Positions 34,730-44,624 are shown, counted from the first letter of the stretch. The stretch is DNA of 64,000 nucleotides from Pseudoalteromonas prydzensis (GCF_011050055.1 NZ_DRGM01000128.1:1-64000), one strand, 5' to 3'. Notes: generated from the letters alone by a model not told the origin. Made by a program: numbers and translations.

Positions 34730-36244
34730 CTATTCTTGGGTCACCGTAGCCGTGTTGTAATCACCTACTTGGGTGATGATCACTGAGCTATTAGAGTTGG
34801 TAATATAGCCTTCGACCAAATTGCCGTTACCTACTTGAGATACTTCAAAGTTGATATTGTCACCACCAACGACAAATGCCCCGCCATCAATCCCGGCAAC
34901 CATATTCATATCACCTTGTTGGGCAATATCAATTGAGTGGTTGCTACCTTCCATGACTAAATCTATCGCATTTAGGTCGCCACTTTGCACAAAATCGACC
35001 GTGTTATTATTACTGTCAATTACGCTTGCAAAGGTGATAGTAGCCTCGTTAGTGCTACCTAGTTGATTGATGTTAATATCATTATCGTTTGATGTAAGCG
35101 ATGTGTCAGGGTATGACGATTGGATCAATGCGGTGTTCATATCACCAGCTTGAGTTAAATCAACATCATTGCCATCACCATTAAAGTTAGCGATATGGGC
35201 GCTGTTTTGGTTACCAATTTGAATGCTTGAGAATTCATTGTCAGCGCCAATTGTGCCCAAGTAGGTCTCGTTCATTGAGCCATTTTGCATAACAGTGAGT
35301 TCATTGTTAGCACCGAGTACATCAGCTCCTACTTGGTTATTATCTTGTTGCTGAGCAACAGAAACCTGATTGTCATTACCGGCAAATAACTCTGAAGTGA
35401 AGGTATTGCTATCGCCTTCTTGATCGATTGCTAGGTCGTTATCGTTACCTTCAACAGCCGCGAATGATGCTGTATTAGAGTCACCCGCTTGCTCAATCTC
35501 TAAGCTGCTATCATCGCCACGCATAGATAAAGCGGTAACGGCATTGAAATTACCATCTTGATCGATCACAACTTCATTGGCACTACCAACCAGCTCATTC
35601 AGTGTAAATGCGTTAAACAGTCCGTTTTGAGTCACCTCAATGGTGTTTTCGTCACCGCTGATCAGCGACAGCGTCGCTTCATTTAAAAGACCCGCTTGTG
35701 ATGCGGTAATTTGGTTACCACTGCCTTGCAAATCAAAATTATAGAACCAATGGCCGCCATCTTGTTGGGTTACTGCAATGTCGTTACTGTCACCTTGGAC
35801 TACGTTAATCGCTTCGTTATTAATACCAAAAAAGCCAGTACCATATTGCGCGACTGTGACAGTGTTATCATTGCCTGTAATTTCAGATAATGCACCGTTA
35901 AACTCGCCATCTTGGCTGTGATTTAATGTGTTGTTATCGCCAGTGGTGTAGGTTAACGACAAGTTTTGAAGTTGTTTTTGATCAACGGTAATGCTGTTGT
36001 TATCACCTAAACTTGTCACGTTTGCTTCAAGGCCATCACCTTGTTGCGTGACCATTACATCGTTACCGATACCTTGTAATGAGGTTTGTTCAATTGTTAG
36101 TACATTACCCACCGCAGTACTAGATACTTGGCTTGCTAATACCGAGCTTGATTGATTTTTATCATCAATATTTGCCTGTGCAACAAAGCTTGAACTTAAT
36201 GCAACTGCGATTGCACATGTCAATAATGATTTCTTTAACGTCAT
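34730..36244 (-). CDS. Giant curlin: secreted protein of about 20 curlin repeats
   Basis: 504 residues with a signal peptide (cleavage near VAQA|NID). The rest is a run of about 20 units of 20-25 residues with the pattern hydrophobic-x-hydrophobic-x-Q-x-G-[DN]-x-N, e.g. LEIEQAGDSN, LAIDQEGDSN, VDLTQAGDMN and IDIAQQGDMN. This is the amyloid-core motif of CsgA/CsgB, which normally have five units in about 150 residues. The final unit ends the protein with TVTQE. It should be exported by the adjacent CsgEFG and assemble into surface amyloid. No separate CsgB nucleator is seen. Repeats diverge in sequence, so slippage is not recent. Confidence 0.9.
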   Translation of the reverse strand: MTLKKSLLTCAIAVALSSSFVAQANIDDKNQSSSVLASQVSSTAVGNVLTIEQTSLQGIGNDVMVTQQGDGLEANVTSLGDNNSITVDQKQLQNLSLTYTTGDNNTLNHSQDGEFNGALSEITGNDNTVTVAQYGTGFFGINNEAINVVQGDSNDIAVTQQDGGHWFYNFDLQGSGNQITASQAGLLNEATLSLISGDENTIEVTQNGLFNAFTLNELVGSANEVVIDQDGNFNAVTALSMRGDDSSLEIEQAGDSNTASFAAVEGNDNDLAIDQEGDSNTFTSELFAGNDNQVSVAQQQDNNQVGADVLGANNELTVMQNGSMNETYLGTIGADNEFSSIQIGNQNSAHIANFNGDGNDVDLTQAGDMNTALIQSSYPDTSLTSNDNDININQLGSTNEATITFASVIDSNNNTVDFVQSGDLNAIDLVMEGSNHSIDIAQQGDMNMVAGIDGGAFVVGGDNINFEVSQVGNGNLVEGYITNSNSSVIITQVGDYNTATVTQE

Positions 36245-36843
36245 GATTTTTCCTTAACTTATAATTATTAAAGCGGCTATTTCAGTGCTATTAAGCATCA
36301 AAATAAGCTGCATTGTTGTATTTCAGCATGCCTTGCTGATTAAGTTTTGTGATATCAAGAGCAAAAAAGCCCACTCTTGCAAAAGAGAGTGAAGAGTGAT
36401 GCTGATAACAGCACCCTAGTGGTGGCAATAAACTGCTTGCACTAGGTGGTAACAGTTATCAACGAATGATCACTGTATGGTGAATTGAAAAAGACTTAAA
36501 TCATCTTTTTTTAGGGTTTTTAATTGGCTTGTTTTTCAGTTGGTTATGGTTTTTATTGAGTTTTTTTAGCGGTTTTAGATAAAAATTGGTAATAAATGAT
36601 GGGATCCAGCAGACGCTGCATTCGCTGCTTTAACTCATAAAAATGAATGTGTTGTTAACAACTAAGGCTGTAAAAATAGTGTTAATGACTGATTTTTTAT
36701 TAATCACACGAATTTTTCTTGTGTGTTGTGATTTTTCTGTTCATTTATAAAGCTTGCCATGTGATATTTCAAAAGTAGTGAAGTTAGCAAATCTTAGTTG
36801 CATTTATGCGACAGGTTGATATTTCTAACTATGGATACAGAAT
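36245..36843. other. Long divergent regulatory gap between curlin and subtilase genes
   Basis: 599 bases without a convincing ORF. It is AT-rich and must hold the curlin promoter and the subtilase promoter. Visible structures are a TGCTG-ATAA-CAGCA hairpin (about 36401-36414), an imperfect inverted repeat CACCCTAGTG ... CACTAGGTGG nearby and a perfect GTTGTTAACAAC palindrome (36651-36662). I cannot assign a binding protein. Confidence 0.45.
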
Positions 36844-39345
36844 ATGAAAACTAAATTATCTATTTTAAGTTTGGCACTTTTGCCATGTTTAGCTGCAGCG
36901 CAAGTGACAACCATTACCGCAGAGCCAACTGTGCGCGCTGCTGAAAATTCGTTACTCGTAATGTATAAAAAAGGCACTTCGCAGGCCATGCGTAGCCAAG
37001 CACGTAGTTTAGTAAAAGCGAAAGTGAGTGATTTAAATAAAGATGGGATTGACGACAACTATGCGTCTATTTTATCGGGTCGCTTAGCTAAATTTGAAGT
37101 GACAGGAATGAGCACTAAGCAAGCGATTAAATTACTGCAAACCCACGCTGCGATAGAGTACGTTGAGCCTGATTATCGCGTCAGTATTGCCAGTACGCCT
37201 AACGATCCTGATTTTTCAAAGCTGTGGGGATTACATAATGAAGGCCAATCTAGTGGCACCGCAGATGCGGATATTGATGCACTAGAAGCTTGGTCAATCA
37301 CCACAGGTGGTAAAGATGTTGTCATTGGTGTTATTGATACCGGTGTTGATCACAGCCATAGTGACTTATTGGCTAATATGTGGGTAAATCCGGATGAAAT
37401 TGCTGGTGACGGCATCGATAATGACGGCAATGGTTATATAGATGATGTGCATGGTATTAATGCCATCACTAATGTCGGCGATCCAATGGATGATCAAGGT
37501 CATGGTACCCATGTATCAGGGACTATTGGCGCCACAGGCAATAATAATAACGGGATCGTGGGTGTTAACCATGAAGCGGCGATTGTCGGCTGTAAATTCT
37601 TAGATGCGTCAGGCTCTGGCTCTACATCCGATGCAATTAAGTGTATTGATTATATGGTGAGCCTGAAAAATGCAGGTGTTAATGTGCGCGTATTGAATAA
37701 TAGCTGGGGCGGTGGTGGTTTTAGCCAAGCACTTGCTGATGCGATCACAGCCAGTGAACAAGCGGACATTTTATTTGTTGCAGCGGCAGGTAATGACGCC
37801 GTTGATAACGACCAAAATCCACATTATCCATCAAATTACGAGCATGAAAGCGTGTTGTCAGTAGCCAGCACTGATCGTAACGATAATATGTCTGATTTTT
37901 CGCAGTGGGGTTTAACCAGTGTTGATCTTGGCGCACCAGGCAGCGCTATTTATTCAACCGTACCGGGTAATAGTTATGCAACTTACTCTGGTACATCAAT
38001 GGCTACGCCACATGTTGCTGGTGTTGCTGCACTGGTACTGTCACTTAATCCTGAGCTATCAACAAGTGAGCTTAAACAGCTGCTGATGAGCAGTGGTGAT
38101 GACAACGCCCAGTTACAAGGTAAAACAGTATCAGGTAAACGCCTCAATGCTAATAGAGCACTTGAAGAAGCGGATCCAACGCCAAGCTTTAAGTTATCAG
38201 TAACACCGACCTCACAACAAATTACGGCTGGCGAGACCGCAACCTATACCTTTGAAATTGGCTCGATAGCCGAGTGGGATGGCGTGGTCGATCTCGAATT
38301 AGTGAGTGATTTGGCGCAGGCGAGTTTATCAGCAACCACTGCGATGCCGGGCGATACCGTGATCTTAACGGTGCCTACGTTAGAGTCAACCCAATGGGGA
38401 AGCTATAACTTTACTGTAAATGGCAGCTCCGGTGAGCTTGCTAAGCAAAAATCAGTACGTTTATTGGTTGATCCGGTGGGCTTAAATGATTTCACTTACA
38501 GCAATGAAACCCCAGTTGATATTCCAGATAACGATACAGCAGGTATCAGTTCAGTGATCACAGTCAATGATCCGCTGACTGTTTTTGCGACCCAAGCAGA
38601 CATTAATATTTCACATAGCTATATTGGCGATCTGATTGTTACGTTAACCTCACCAACAGGCACAACGTCAACTCTGCATAGCCAATCGGGCGGTAGTGCT
38701 GATGATTTAGTACAAAGTTATGCGCTGGCTGATTTTAATGGTGAAGTGGCAACGGGTGATTGGACATTATATGTTGAAGATACCTATGCAGCAGACACGG
38801 GTACTTTAAATAATTGGTCATTAACTTTTAGTGCCATTGGTGAAGTCAGCCCGCAGCCACCAGAGGCCGGTTTTGAGTTTGATGCACAAGGTCTTGCAGT
38901 GAGCTTTACAGACACGAGCCGTGATGCAAATGATGATATCACGCAGTGGAGCTGGGACTTTGGTGATGGTGCAACGTCAACCGATACAAGCCCCGCTCAT
39001 ACCTATGCACAAGCCGGCAATTATGAAGTAGCTCTGACGGTTACTGATAGCGAAGGCAATACCGATACAGTAATGCAAACAGTGGTTGTGAGTGACGTTG
39101 AGATTGAACTGAGCTTAGTACGTGCCAACAAAACACGCCTTAATACTATGCGCGTAGAGTTAAGTTGGCCGCAGCTTGGCGAGCAAACACTTAGTGTGTA
39201 TAGAAATGGCGAGCTGGTTGGTACAACCGCAGATACTGGCCGCTATCGCGACTTTATGCGCAATGCAACGTTACCAGCATACGATTACCAAGTGTGTGTA
39301 ACGGAAAATGTATGTTCGAATATCGTTACAGTGTCATTTAATTAA
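36844..39345 (+). CDS. Secreted S8 subtilisin-like protease with P-domain and PKD domain
   Basis: 833 residues. Signal peptide to about 20 (CLAAA|QV), an inhibitor-type propeptide with VEPDYRVS near 107-114, then the catalytic domain: Asp165 (VIDTGVDH), His220 (GHGTHVSG), the oxyanion Asn in LNNSWGGGG and Ser385 (GTSMATPHVAG). After a beta spacer there is a proprotein-convertase P-domain (about 550-660, SHSYIGDLIVTLTSPTG-like region) and a PKD domain (WSWDFGDGATSTD). It degrades extracellular proteins; PKD may bind insoluble substrates. It is typical of marine scavengers. A strong terminator follows. Confidence 0.92.
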   Translation: MKTKLSILSLALLPCLAAAQVTTITAEPTVRAAENSLLVMYKKGTSQAMRSQARSLVKAKVSDLNKDGIDDNYASILSGRLAKFEVTGMSTKQAIKLLQTHAAIEYVEPDYRVSIASTPNDPDFSKLWGLHNEGQSSGTADADIDALEAWSITTGGKDVVIGVIDTGVDHSHSDLLANMWVNPDEIAGDGIDNDGNGYIDDVHGINAITNVGDPMDDQGHGTHVSGTIGATGNNNNGIVGVNHEAAIVGCKFLDASGSGSTSDAIKCIDYMVSLKNAGVNVRVLNNSWGGGGFSQALADAITASEQADILFVAAAGNDAVDNDQNPHYPSNYEHESVLSVASTDRNDNMSDFSQWGLTSVDLGAPGSAIYSTVPGNSYATYSGTSMATPHVAGVAALVLSLNPELSTSELKQLLMSSGDDNAQLQGKTVSGKRLNANRALEEADPTPSFKLSVTPTSQQITAGETATYTFEIGSIAEWDGVVDLELVSDLAQASLSATTAMPGDTVILTVPTLESTQWGSYNFTVNGSSGELAKQKSVRLLVDPVGLNDFTYSNETPVDIPDNDTAGISSVITVNDPLTVFATQADINISHSYIGDLIVTLTSPTGTTSTLHSQSGGSADDLVQSYALADFNGEVATGDWTLYVEDTYAADTGTLNNWSLTFSAIGEVSPQPPEAGFEFDAQGLAVSFTDTSRDANDDITQWSWDFGDGATSTDTSPAHTYAQAGNYEVALTVTDSEGNTDTVMQTVVVSDVEIELSLVRANKTRLNTMRVELSWPQLGEQTLSVYRNGELVGTTADTGRYRDFMRNATLPAYDYQVCVTENVCSNIVTVSFN

Positions 39346-39359
39346 TTTTTAAGCTTGTG

Positions 39360-39388
39360 AAGCCCAGCTCCCTTGCTGGGCTTTTTTT
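39360..39388 (+). terminator. Terminator after the subtilase gene
   Basis: A 9-bp stem AAGCCCAGC / GCTGGGCTT followed by a run of seven T, 14 bases after the stop. It also lies at the end of the convergent puuE operon. Confidence 0.88.
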
Positions 39389-39393
39389 ATAGA

Positions 39394-40329
39394 TTAAGTT
39401 TGCTTATAAGGGTGCGTTTTAAGCCAATGCTCGGCAATGTCGATACGCTTTGCAAACCATACATGCTCAAATGAACGAGCGTATTCAAAAAACCGCGCGA
39501 GTGCTTTTATTCTTCCTGGTCGGCCGATTAAACGACAATGCAATCCTATCGACATCATTTTTGGTGCGTTTTCAGCTTTTGGATCGCCTTCTTCATAAAG
39601 CGTGTCGAATGCATCTTTTAAATAATTAAAAAACTGATCCCCCGCATTAAACCCTTGCACAGCTGCAAAGCGCATGTCGTTTACATCGAGCGTGTAAGGC
39701 ACGATAAGTTGTGGCTTACCTTCTTTAATACTGTAAAAGGGCAGGTCGTCGCTGTAGTCGTCGGCATCATATAAAAACTCACCGTTTTCAACCACCAAGG
39801 CGGCAGTATTTGGGCTCGTTCTTCCTGTGTACCAACCTTGTGGTTTGTTACCCGTGAGCTTTTGAATTATTGCAATGGCTTGTTGCATATGCTCGCGCTC
39901 AAGCTGTTTATCAATATGTTGGTAGTTGATCCAGCGCAGACCATGGCAGGCTATCTCAAAGCCAGCGGCTACAAAGGCTTTGGCTATTTCGGGGTGGCGT
40001 TCAAGCGCCATGGCAACCGCGAAAATAGTGACCGGTATATCGTATTTTTTGAATAATCTCAGCAATCGCCATACACCTGCTCGTGAGCCATACTCGTAAA
40101 TAGACTCCATACTAATGTGGCGGTCTTCAACATGAGGGGCGCTGACTATTTCAGATAAAAATGTTTCGGCGCCAGGATCGCCGTGCAGCACGCAATTCTC
40201 GCCCCCTTCTTCATAATTTAGCACAACCTGTACGGCAATACGGGCTTTATTAGGCCAATTAGCATGGGGTACGTTTGGCCCATAGCCAATTAAATCACGG
40301 GGATAATTGCTGTTACTATATTGGCTCAT
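39394..40329 (-). CDS. puuE: PuuE-type allantoinase (polysaccharide-deacetylase fold)
   Basis: 311 residues. N-terminal YPRDLIGYGPNVPHANWPN, then VNYEEGGE-like LNYEEGGENC and the later HGLRWINYQ and GWYTGRTSPNT are diagnostic of PuuE, a cofactor-light allantoinase unrelated to AllB. It hydrolyses allantoin to allantoate. It is the last gene of the xdhA-to-puuE operon, one base after the puuD stop, so it follows the urate-to-allantoin steps in order. Confidence 0.93.
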   Translation of the reverse strand: MSQYSNSNYPRDLIGYGPNVPHANWPNKARIAVQVVLNYEEGGENCVLHGDPGAETFLSEIVSAPHVEDRHISMESIYEYGSRAGVWRLLRLFKKYDIPVTIFAVAMALERHPEIAKAFVAAGFEIACHGLRWINYQHIDKQLEREHMQQAIAIIQKLTGNKPQGWYTGRTSPNTAALVVENGEFLYDADDYSDDLPFYSIKEGKPQLIVPYTLDVNDMRFAAVQGFNAGDQFFNYLKDAFDTLYEEGDPKAENAPKMMSIGLHCRLIGRPGRIKALARFFEYARSFEHVWFAKRIDIAEHWLKTHPYKQT

Positions 40330-40330
40330 G

Positions 40331-41530
40331 TTATTGCTCCGGTTTTAATTTAGCTAGCCAATTAGCTAACGTTTCTCGCTCTGCATCGCTCATTTTGGTC
40401 ATGTTAGCAAGCGGCATATCTTTGCTGATAACTGCGCGGGTATGGATCAAAGCATGCGCCTGTTTAGCTTGCTCAATTGAGTCGAGTTTAAAGCCAAGTG
40501 GCGCTGTTTGAAACAGTGCCGAGGTAGGTGATTCACTGTGACAGCCAGTACAATGTTTATTAATAATATCCCACGCTTGCGAATCACTGATCTTGGCGGT
40601 TTCAGTCGCGCTGCCAGAACTCGTAGGCCAAGGTGCAATCGCTAACATAAGCGCAAAAAATGCCGCGATACCAGTTATTAATACCGACGGTTTGTTGATA
40701 CCTTGATGCTTTAAATTAAAAAAGTGGCGTATCCACATGCCAATTACAAACAGCGCTATCAAAATTAGCCAGCCAAAATCATGGCTATAAGTATAAGGAA
40801 AGTGATTACTTAACATGATAAATACCACAGGCAATGTGGCGTAGTTATTATGAATAGAGCAGAGCTTTGCTTTTAAGCCTGGCGCTGAGTCAGGGATCCG
40901 CCCAGCTTCTACTTCACGAACCATGTAACGTTGGCCGGGCATGATAATGTGATAAACATTACCCACCATGCAGGTACCAATCAGTGCTCCAACATGAATA
41001 TACACAGCACGGTCGCTAAATAGTTGATCGACTGCAAAGGTCCACACTGCAAGTAGCGCAATAACTACCACAACAAAAGCAATGCTATTTTTGACTAGCT
41101 GGCCTTTGCATAATAAACGGTATACGCCATAGCCTAAGCCAATAAAAGCAACTGATGCGCCAATCGCTGCAAATTTACCGAGTGCAGTTTTGCTGTTATC
41201 AATCAGGTAAACATCGGCACCCACATAATAAAGCAAGCTAAACAGTAAGATGCCAGTGATCCATGTCGTATATGCTTCCCATTTAAACCAATGCAGGGTG
41301 TGTGGCATTTGCTCTGGGCCATGTTGATATTTGGCAACCTCGTAAAACCCACCACCGTGGACTGCCCATAAATCGCCTTTTATACCTTTATCTAATTTCC
41401 ATTGTGGTGGGGTTTGTAAATTGTTATCAAGCCAAGCAAAATAAAATGAGGCACCAATCCATGCGATGCCCGCTATGACATGAAAAAAGCGCAGCACCAA
41501 ATGGGCCAGCTCAAAAATGTAATTTTCCAT
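40331..41530 (-). CDS. puuD: PuuD membrane-bound urate oxidase with C-terminal cytochrome c domain
   Basis: 399 residues from ATG 41530 (MENYIFELAHLVLRFFHVIAGIAWIGASFYF). The frame is open to 41629, but that extension lies inside guaD. Eight or so membrane helices form the urate hydroxylase part (SFYFAWLDNNLQTP). A cytochrome c domain with CTGCH at about 327-331 and an axial Met in SKDMPLANMT closes the protein. It oxidises urate to 5-hydroxyisourate and passes electrons to the respiratory chain. It starts four bases after the guaD stop. Confidence 0.93.
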   Translation of the reverse strand: MENYIFELAHLVLRFFHVIAGIAWIGASFYFAWLDNNLQTPPQWKLDKGIKGDLWAVHGGGFYEVAKYQHGPEQMPHTLHWFKWEAYTTWITGILLFSLLYYVGADVYLIDNSKTALGKFAAIGASVAFIGLGYGVYRLLCKGQLVKNSIAFVVVVIALLAVWTFAVDQLFSDRAVYIHVGALIGTCMVGNVYHIIMPGQRYMVREVEAGRIPDSAPGLKAKLCSIHNNYATLPVVFIMLSNHFPYTYSHDFGWLILIALFVIGMWIRHFFNLKHQGINKPSVLITGIAAFFALMLAIAPWPTSSGSATETAKISDSQAWDIINKHCTGCHSESPTSALFQTAPLGFKLDSIEQAKQAHALIHTRAVISKDMPLANMTKMSDAERETLANWLAKLKPEQ

Positions 41531-41534
41531 CGAT

Positions 41535-42899
41535 TTAAGCCTCTGCTGATCTGGGGGCTTGGCTAGATAAAAACGGCTCATTCGCGTCTCGTTTATAAGC
41601 ACTTTTACCCATAATGTAGGTTTGCTCAATACAGCGGTCGTCGCCTAGCATCATCATCGCAAATAACTTTTCGTGGAGGGTTTTGGCATGGCTAATTCTA
41701 AACTTTAAGAATGAGGTTGCGGCAAAATCCATCACGATAAAATCGGCTTCGCAGCCAATGGCAAAATTGCCGATGGTGCCTTCTAAATCCAGCGCGCGAG
41801 CTCCCCCCAGTGTTGCTAAATAAAACCCTTTAAATGCTGAGAATTTTTGACCTTGCAGCTGCTGAATTTTATAGGCTTCGTTGCCAGTCTGTAGCATTGA
41901 AAAACTAGTACCCGCACCGACATCGGTGCCCATGCCGACATTGATACCGTGATCTTCACAGGTCTTTAGGTTAAAAAGCCCTGAACCTAAAAATAGGTTT
42001 GACGTAGGGCAGTGAGAAATAGCGGCGTTATTATCCGCTAAGCAACAAAGCTCACGCTCAGATAAATGAATGCTGTGAGCAAATACTGAGCGCTTACGAA
42101 CCAACTCGGCCTGTTCATAAACATTTAAGTAGTCGGTTGCTGCTGGGAATAAGCTTTTCACCCAGTGACACTCATCTTTGTTTTCAGATAAGTGGGTATG
42201 TAAGTATGTGTCTGGGTATTCTTTAAGTAGTTGAGTACACTTTTGCAATTGCTCTGGGGTTGAGGTTGGTGCAAAGCGAGGTGTGACTGCGTAGCTCAAT
42301 CTACCTTTATTATGCCACTGCTCAATTAATGCTTTTGATTGATCGTAACTGCTTTGTGCGCAGTCAGATAAATCATCAGGACAGTTTCTGTCCATCATGA
42401 CTTTACCAGCGATCATGCGTAAATTGCGCTGTTGTGATTCACTAAAAAAGGCATTAACCGATTGTGGATGCACTGTTCCAAACACAAGGGCGGTGGTGGT
42501 GCCGTTGCGTAATAATTGATCTAAAAATAGCTTTGAAACCTGTGTCGCATAGGCTTCATTAGCAAACTTTTTTTCGGTCGCAAAGGCATATTCGGTAAGC
42601 CAAGTTAGCAGTTGTTCACCATAGGCTCCCATCATTTCTGTTTGTGGTAAGTGAATATGGGTGTCTATCATACCTGGCATAACAAGTTTACCATCGTGGC
42701 GAATAATGGTGGCTGTGTTATCGAGGGTTGGCAGTATGTCTTGCTCAAAGCCAAGTTTGCTTACTTTGCCTTGTTGTATTACTAATGCCCCTTTGGCAAA
42801 GAACCGATGCGCATTTTCACCCGCTATGGCAGGGTCGTCAATAAAGTCTAAAATGTCGGCGCAGATCACGGTTAAATTATTGTTGTTTTTGCTATTCAT
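41535..42899 (-). CDS. guaD: Guanine deaminase
   Basis: 454 residues of the amidohydrolase superfamily. The metal site starts with IDTHIHLPQTEMMGAYGEQLL; later residues include the HTHLSENKDE motif, VFAHSIHLSERE and TDVGAGTSFSMLQ. The MGAYGEQLLTWL segment is specific to guanine deaminase. It converts guanine to xanthine and feeds the Xdh step. It lies in the middle of the purine operon, two bases after the hiuH stop. Confidence 0.92.
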   Translation of the reverse strand: MNSKNNNNLTVICADILDFIDDPAIAGENAHRFFAKGALVIQQGKVSKLGFEQDILPTLDNTATIIRHDGKLVMPGMIDTHIHLPQTEMMGAYGEQLLTWLTEYAFATEKKFANEAYATQVSKLFLDQLLRNGTTTALVFGTVHPQSVNAFFSESQQRNLRMIAGKVMMDRNCPDDLSDCAQSSYDQSKALIEQWHNKGRLSYAVTPRFAPTSTPEQLQKCTQLLKEYPDTYLHTHLSENKDECHWVKSLFPAATDYLNVYEQAELVRKRSVFAHSIHLSERELCCLADNNAAISHCPTSNLFLGSGLFNLKTCEDHGINVGMGTDVGAGTSFSMLQTGNEAYKIQQLQGQKFSAFKGFYLATLGGARALDLEGTIGNFAIGCEADFIVMDFAATSFLKFRISHAKTLHEKLFAMMMLGDDRCIEQTYIMGKSAYKRDANEPFLSSQAPRSAEA

Positions 42900-42901
42900 A
42901 A

Positions 42902-43240
42902 TTAGCTGCCTCTATACGTTGAGTAGCCAAATGGGCTAAGTAATAAGGGAATATGATGGTGTTTAGAATCTTGTAATCTAAAACTAATTTGCACTTGCGG
43001 GTAAAAAGCCGGTGCACTATGGTTTTTATAATAACTATCTAAATCAAAAACGAGTTGATAAGTACCAAATTCGACTTCTTGTTTAAGCCAATCAGTAATG
43101 CGGCCATCAGTATCGGTTTGCCCTTGCGTTAATAAAACCCATTCGTTATTCAAAAGTTTAAATAGCTTAACGCCAACATTTGCAGCGGGTTTACCTGTAC
43201 TGGTATCTAAAATATGGGTCGTAATCGGACTTTTATTCAC
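42902..43240 (-). CDS. hiuH: 5-hydroxyisourate hydrolase (transthyretin-like)
   Basis: 112 residues of the transthyretin-like HIU hydrolase family. It has ITTHILDTSTGKPA at the N-terminus, GRITDW in the middle, HHIPLLLSPFGYSTYRGS at the end and the diagnostic terminal YRGS. It hydrolyses HIU to OHCU, the step after PuuD. Its start overlaps the uraD stop by four bases. It has no signal peptide, so it is cytosolic. Confidence 0.95.
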   Translation of the reverse strand: MNKSPITTHILDTSTGKPAANVGVKLFKLLNNEWVLLTQGQTDTDGRITDWLKQEVEFGTYQLVFDLDSYYKNHSAPAFYPQVQISFRLQDSKHHHIPLLLSPFGYSTYRGS

Positions 43241-43737
43241 AGTAGTGCCTCCAATCTTATTTTTGTTATTTTGGCTTGCTCGTTAGCCGCTATGTTTAGT
43301 TCAGTGATGCGAGTGTTGTTTATCCGTTGCTCTAGCAGCGTCAGCATTTGCTCGGCAGTTTTGCCGCTAGCACAAACAATAAAAATAAAGCCAAATTTAG
43401 TTAAGTATTGTTTATTTAGGGCAATCATTGTTTGTAAGGTTTGTTCATTTGCTTTGTTCATTCCTGCTTGTTCATGGCCTGCTTTTTGTGCTGTAGCAGC
43501 ATACTTCTTACTTAACGTTGATAAATCGCCTATTTGTGGGTGGCCTTCAAATGCAGCTAAATAGTCAGGCTCAGTTAGGCCTTCCCACACATTTTGTGCA
43601 CATTCAAACACTTGCTGTTTATTCTCAAATGGCAGCGCTTTTAGCATCCCTGCGACCCAATTTGGGGCGGCGCAGCAGTGCATTAACGCTTGCTGAGCTT
43701 GCGTCTTGGTTAAGGTATTTAGTTTTATGCTCTTCAC
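43237..43737 (-). CDS. uraD: OHCU decarboxylase
   Basis: 166 residues. The family motifs are seen: ALMHCCAAPNWVAGML, FEGHPQIGDLSTL (with catalytic His) and NKQYLTKFGFIFIVCASGKTAEQML. It decarboxylates OHCU stereospecifically to (S)-allantoin. Four-base overlaps on both sides (xdhC upstream, hiuH downstream) show tight operon packing. Confidence 0.94.
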   Translation of the reverse strand: MKSIKLNTLTKTQAQQALMHCCAAPNWVAGMLKALPFENKQQVFECAQNVWEGLTEPDYLAAFEGHPQIGDLSTLSKKYAATAQKAGHEQAGMNKANEQTLQTMIALNKQYLTKFGFIFIVCASGKTAEQMLTLLEQRINNTRITELNIAANEQAKITKIRLEALL

Positions 43738-44624
43738 GCGTCGATATCCTCTTGCGATGTGCTAATAAGCGCATTCTTCAATGTGCGCCATTGTAGTCCT
43801 TGGCGCTTAGGTGCTTGTTTATGCATGGCTTGATACAAACCAATAAGTTGCCCACTGATCGAAATAGCCACTTCCATCGGCAGCTTGCCAGTGATATTTT
43901 CAAGCCCTACCGGGCAGGTCATTAGGCTGATTTGTGCCGCTGTAAAATCACGGTGTGATAAACGTTGTTTAAAGCGTTGTGCCTTAGTATTTGAACCAAT
44001 AACCCCTAACCAGTTAGCATCGCCGCGCTGCAAAATGGCTTGAGTGAGCGCAAAGTCGAGCTGATGGTTATGGGTAAGAATTAAGTAATTATTAGCGGCT
44101 GGCGCACGTTTAACTTGTGAGACGGGGTCTTCATCAATAACTTTGACGACATTATTTGCAATAAACGCAGGGAAGAGCTCTGCACGGCTGTCTATCCAGC
44201 GGATCCGCATCGGTAAGTGGGCTAGGATATTTATTAAGGCGTGTGCGACATGACCTGCGCCGAAGATATCAAGGGTAAAGCGCTCGCATAGCATGCATTC
44301 GAGCATTACGGTTGCTGCGCCGCCGCAACATTGGCCTAAATTTGCAGCTAAGTTAAATTGCTCAATAACGTGTGTAGCTTCATTTTTTGCCAGTAGTTCT
44401 CGAGCCTTTGCAATAACCACATATTCTAAATGCCCACCGCCTAAGGTGTCGTAAATATGCTCGCCACTAATCACCATTTTTGAGCCGATGCCACGCGGAG
44501 TCGAGCCATTGGTGCCAAGTACGGTAGCAATGACATAATTAGTGCCGCTTTGTTCATGCTCGTTAATTGCTTGAGCCCAACTTTGGGTATGAAAACCTTG
44601 AAAGGAGTCATTCAAATTAGCCAT
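43734..44624 (-). CDS. xdhC: XdhC molybdenum-cofactor insertion protein
   Basis: 296 residues. An N-terminal XdhC/CoxI domain (YVIATVLGTNGSTPRGIGSKM) is followed by a Rossmann-like domain with IFGAGHVAHALINILAHLP and a C-terminal CPVGLENITGKLPMEVAISI. It sulfurates and delivers the molybdenum cofactor to XdhB. Its start overlaps the xdhB stop, and its own stop overlaps uraD. Confidence 0.93.
   Translation of the reverse strand: MANLNDSFQGFHTQSWAQAINEHEQSGTNYVIATVLGTNGSTPRGIGSKMVISGEHIYDTLGGGHLEYVVIAKARELLAKNEATHVIEQFNLAANLGQCCGGAATVMLECMLCERFTLDIFGAGHVAHALINILAHLPMRIRWIDSRAELFPAFIANNVVKVIDEDPVSQVKRAPAANNYLILTHNHQLDFALTQAILQRGDANWLGVIGSNTKAQRFKQRLSHRDFTAAQISLMTCPVGLENITGKLPMEVAISISGQLIGLYQAMHKQAPKRQGLQWRTLKNALISTSQEDIDA

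Noticed and set aside
34730..36244. CRISPR-like or tandem DNA repeat impression
   Set aside because: The periodicity is at protein level (curlin units); the DNA repeats are diverged and lack equal direct repeats with spacers.
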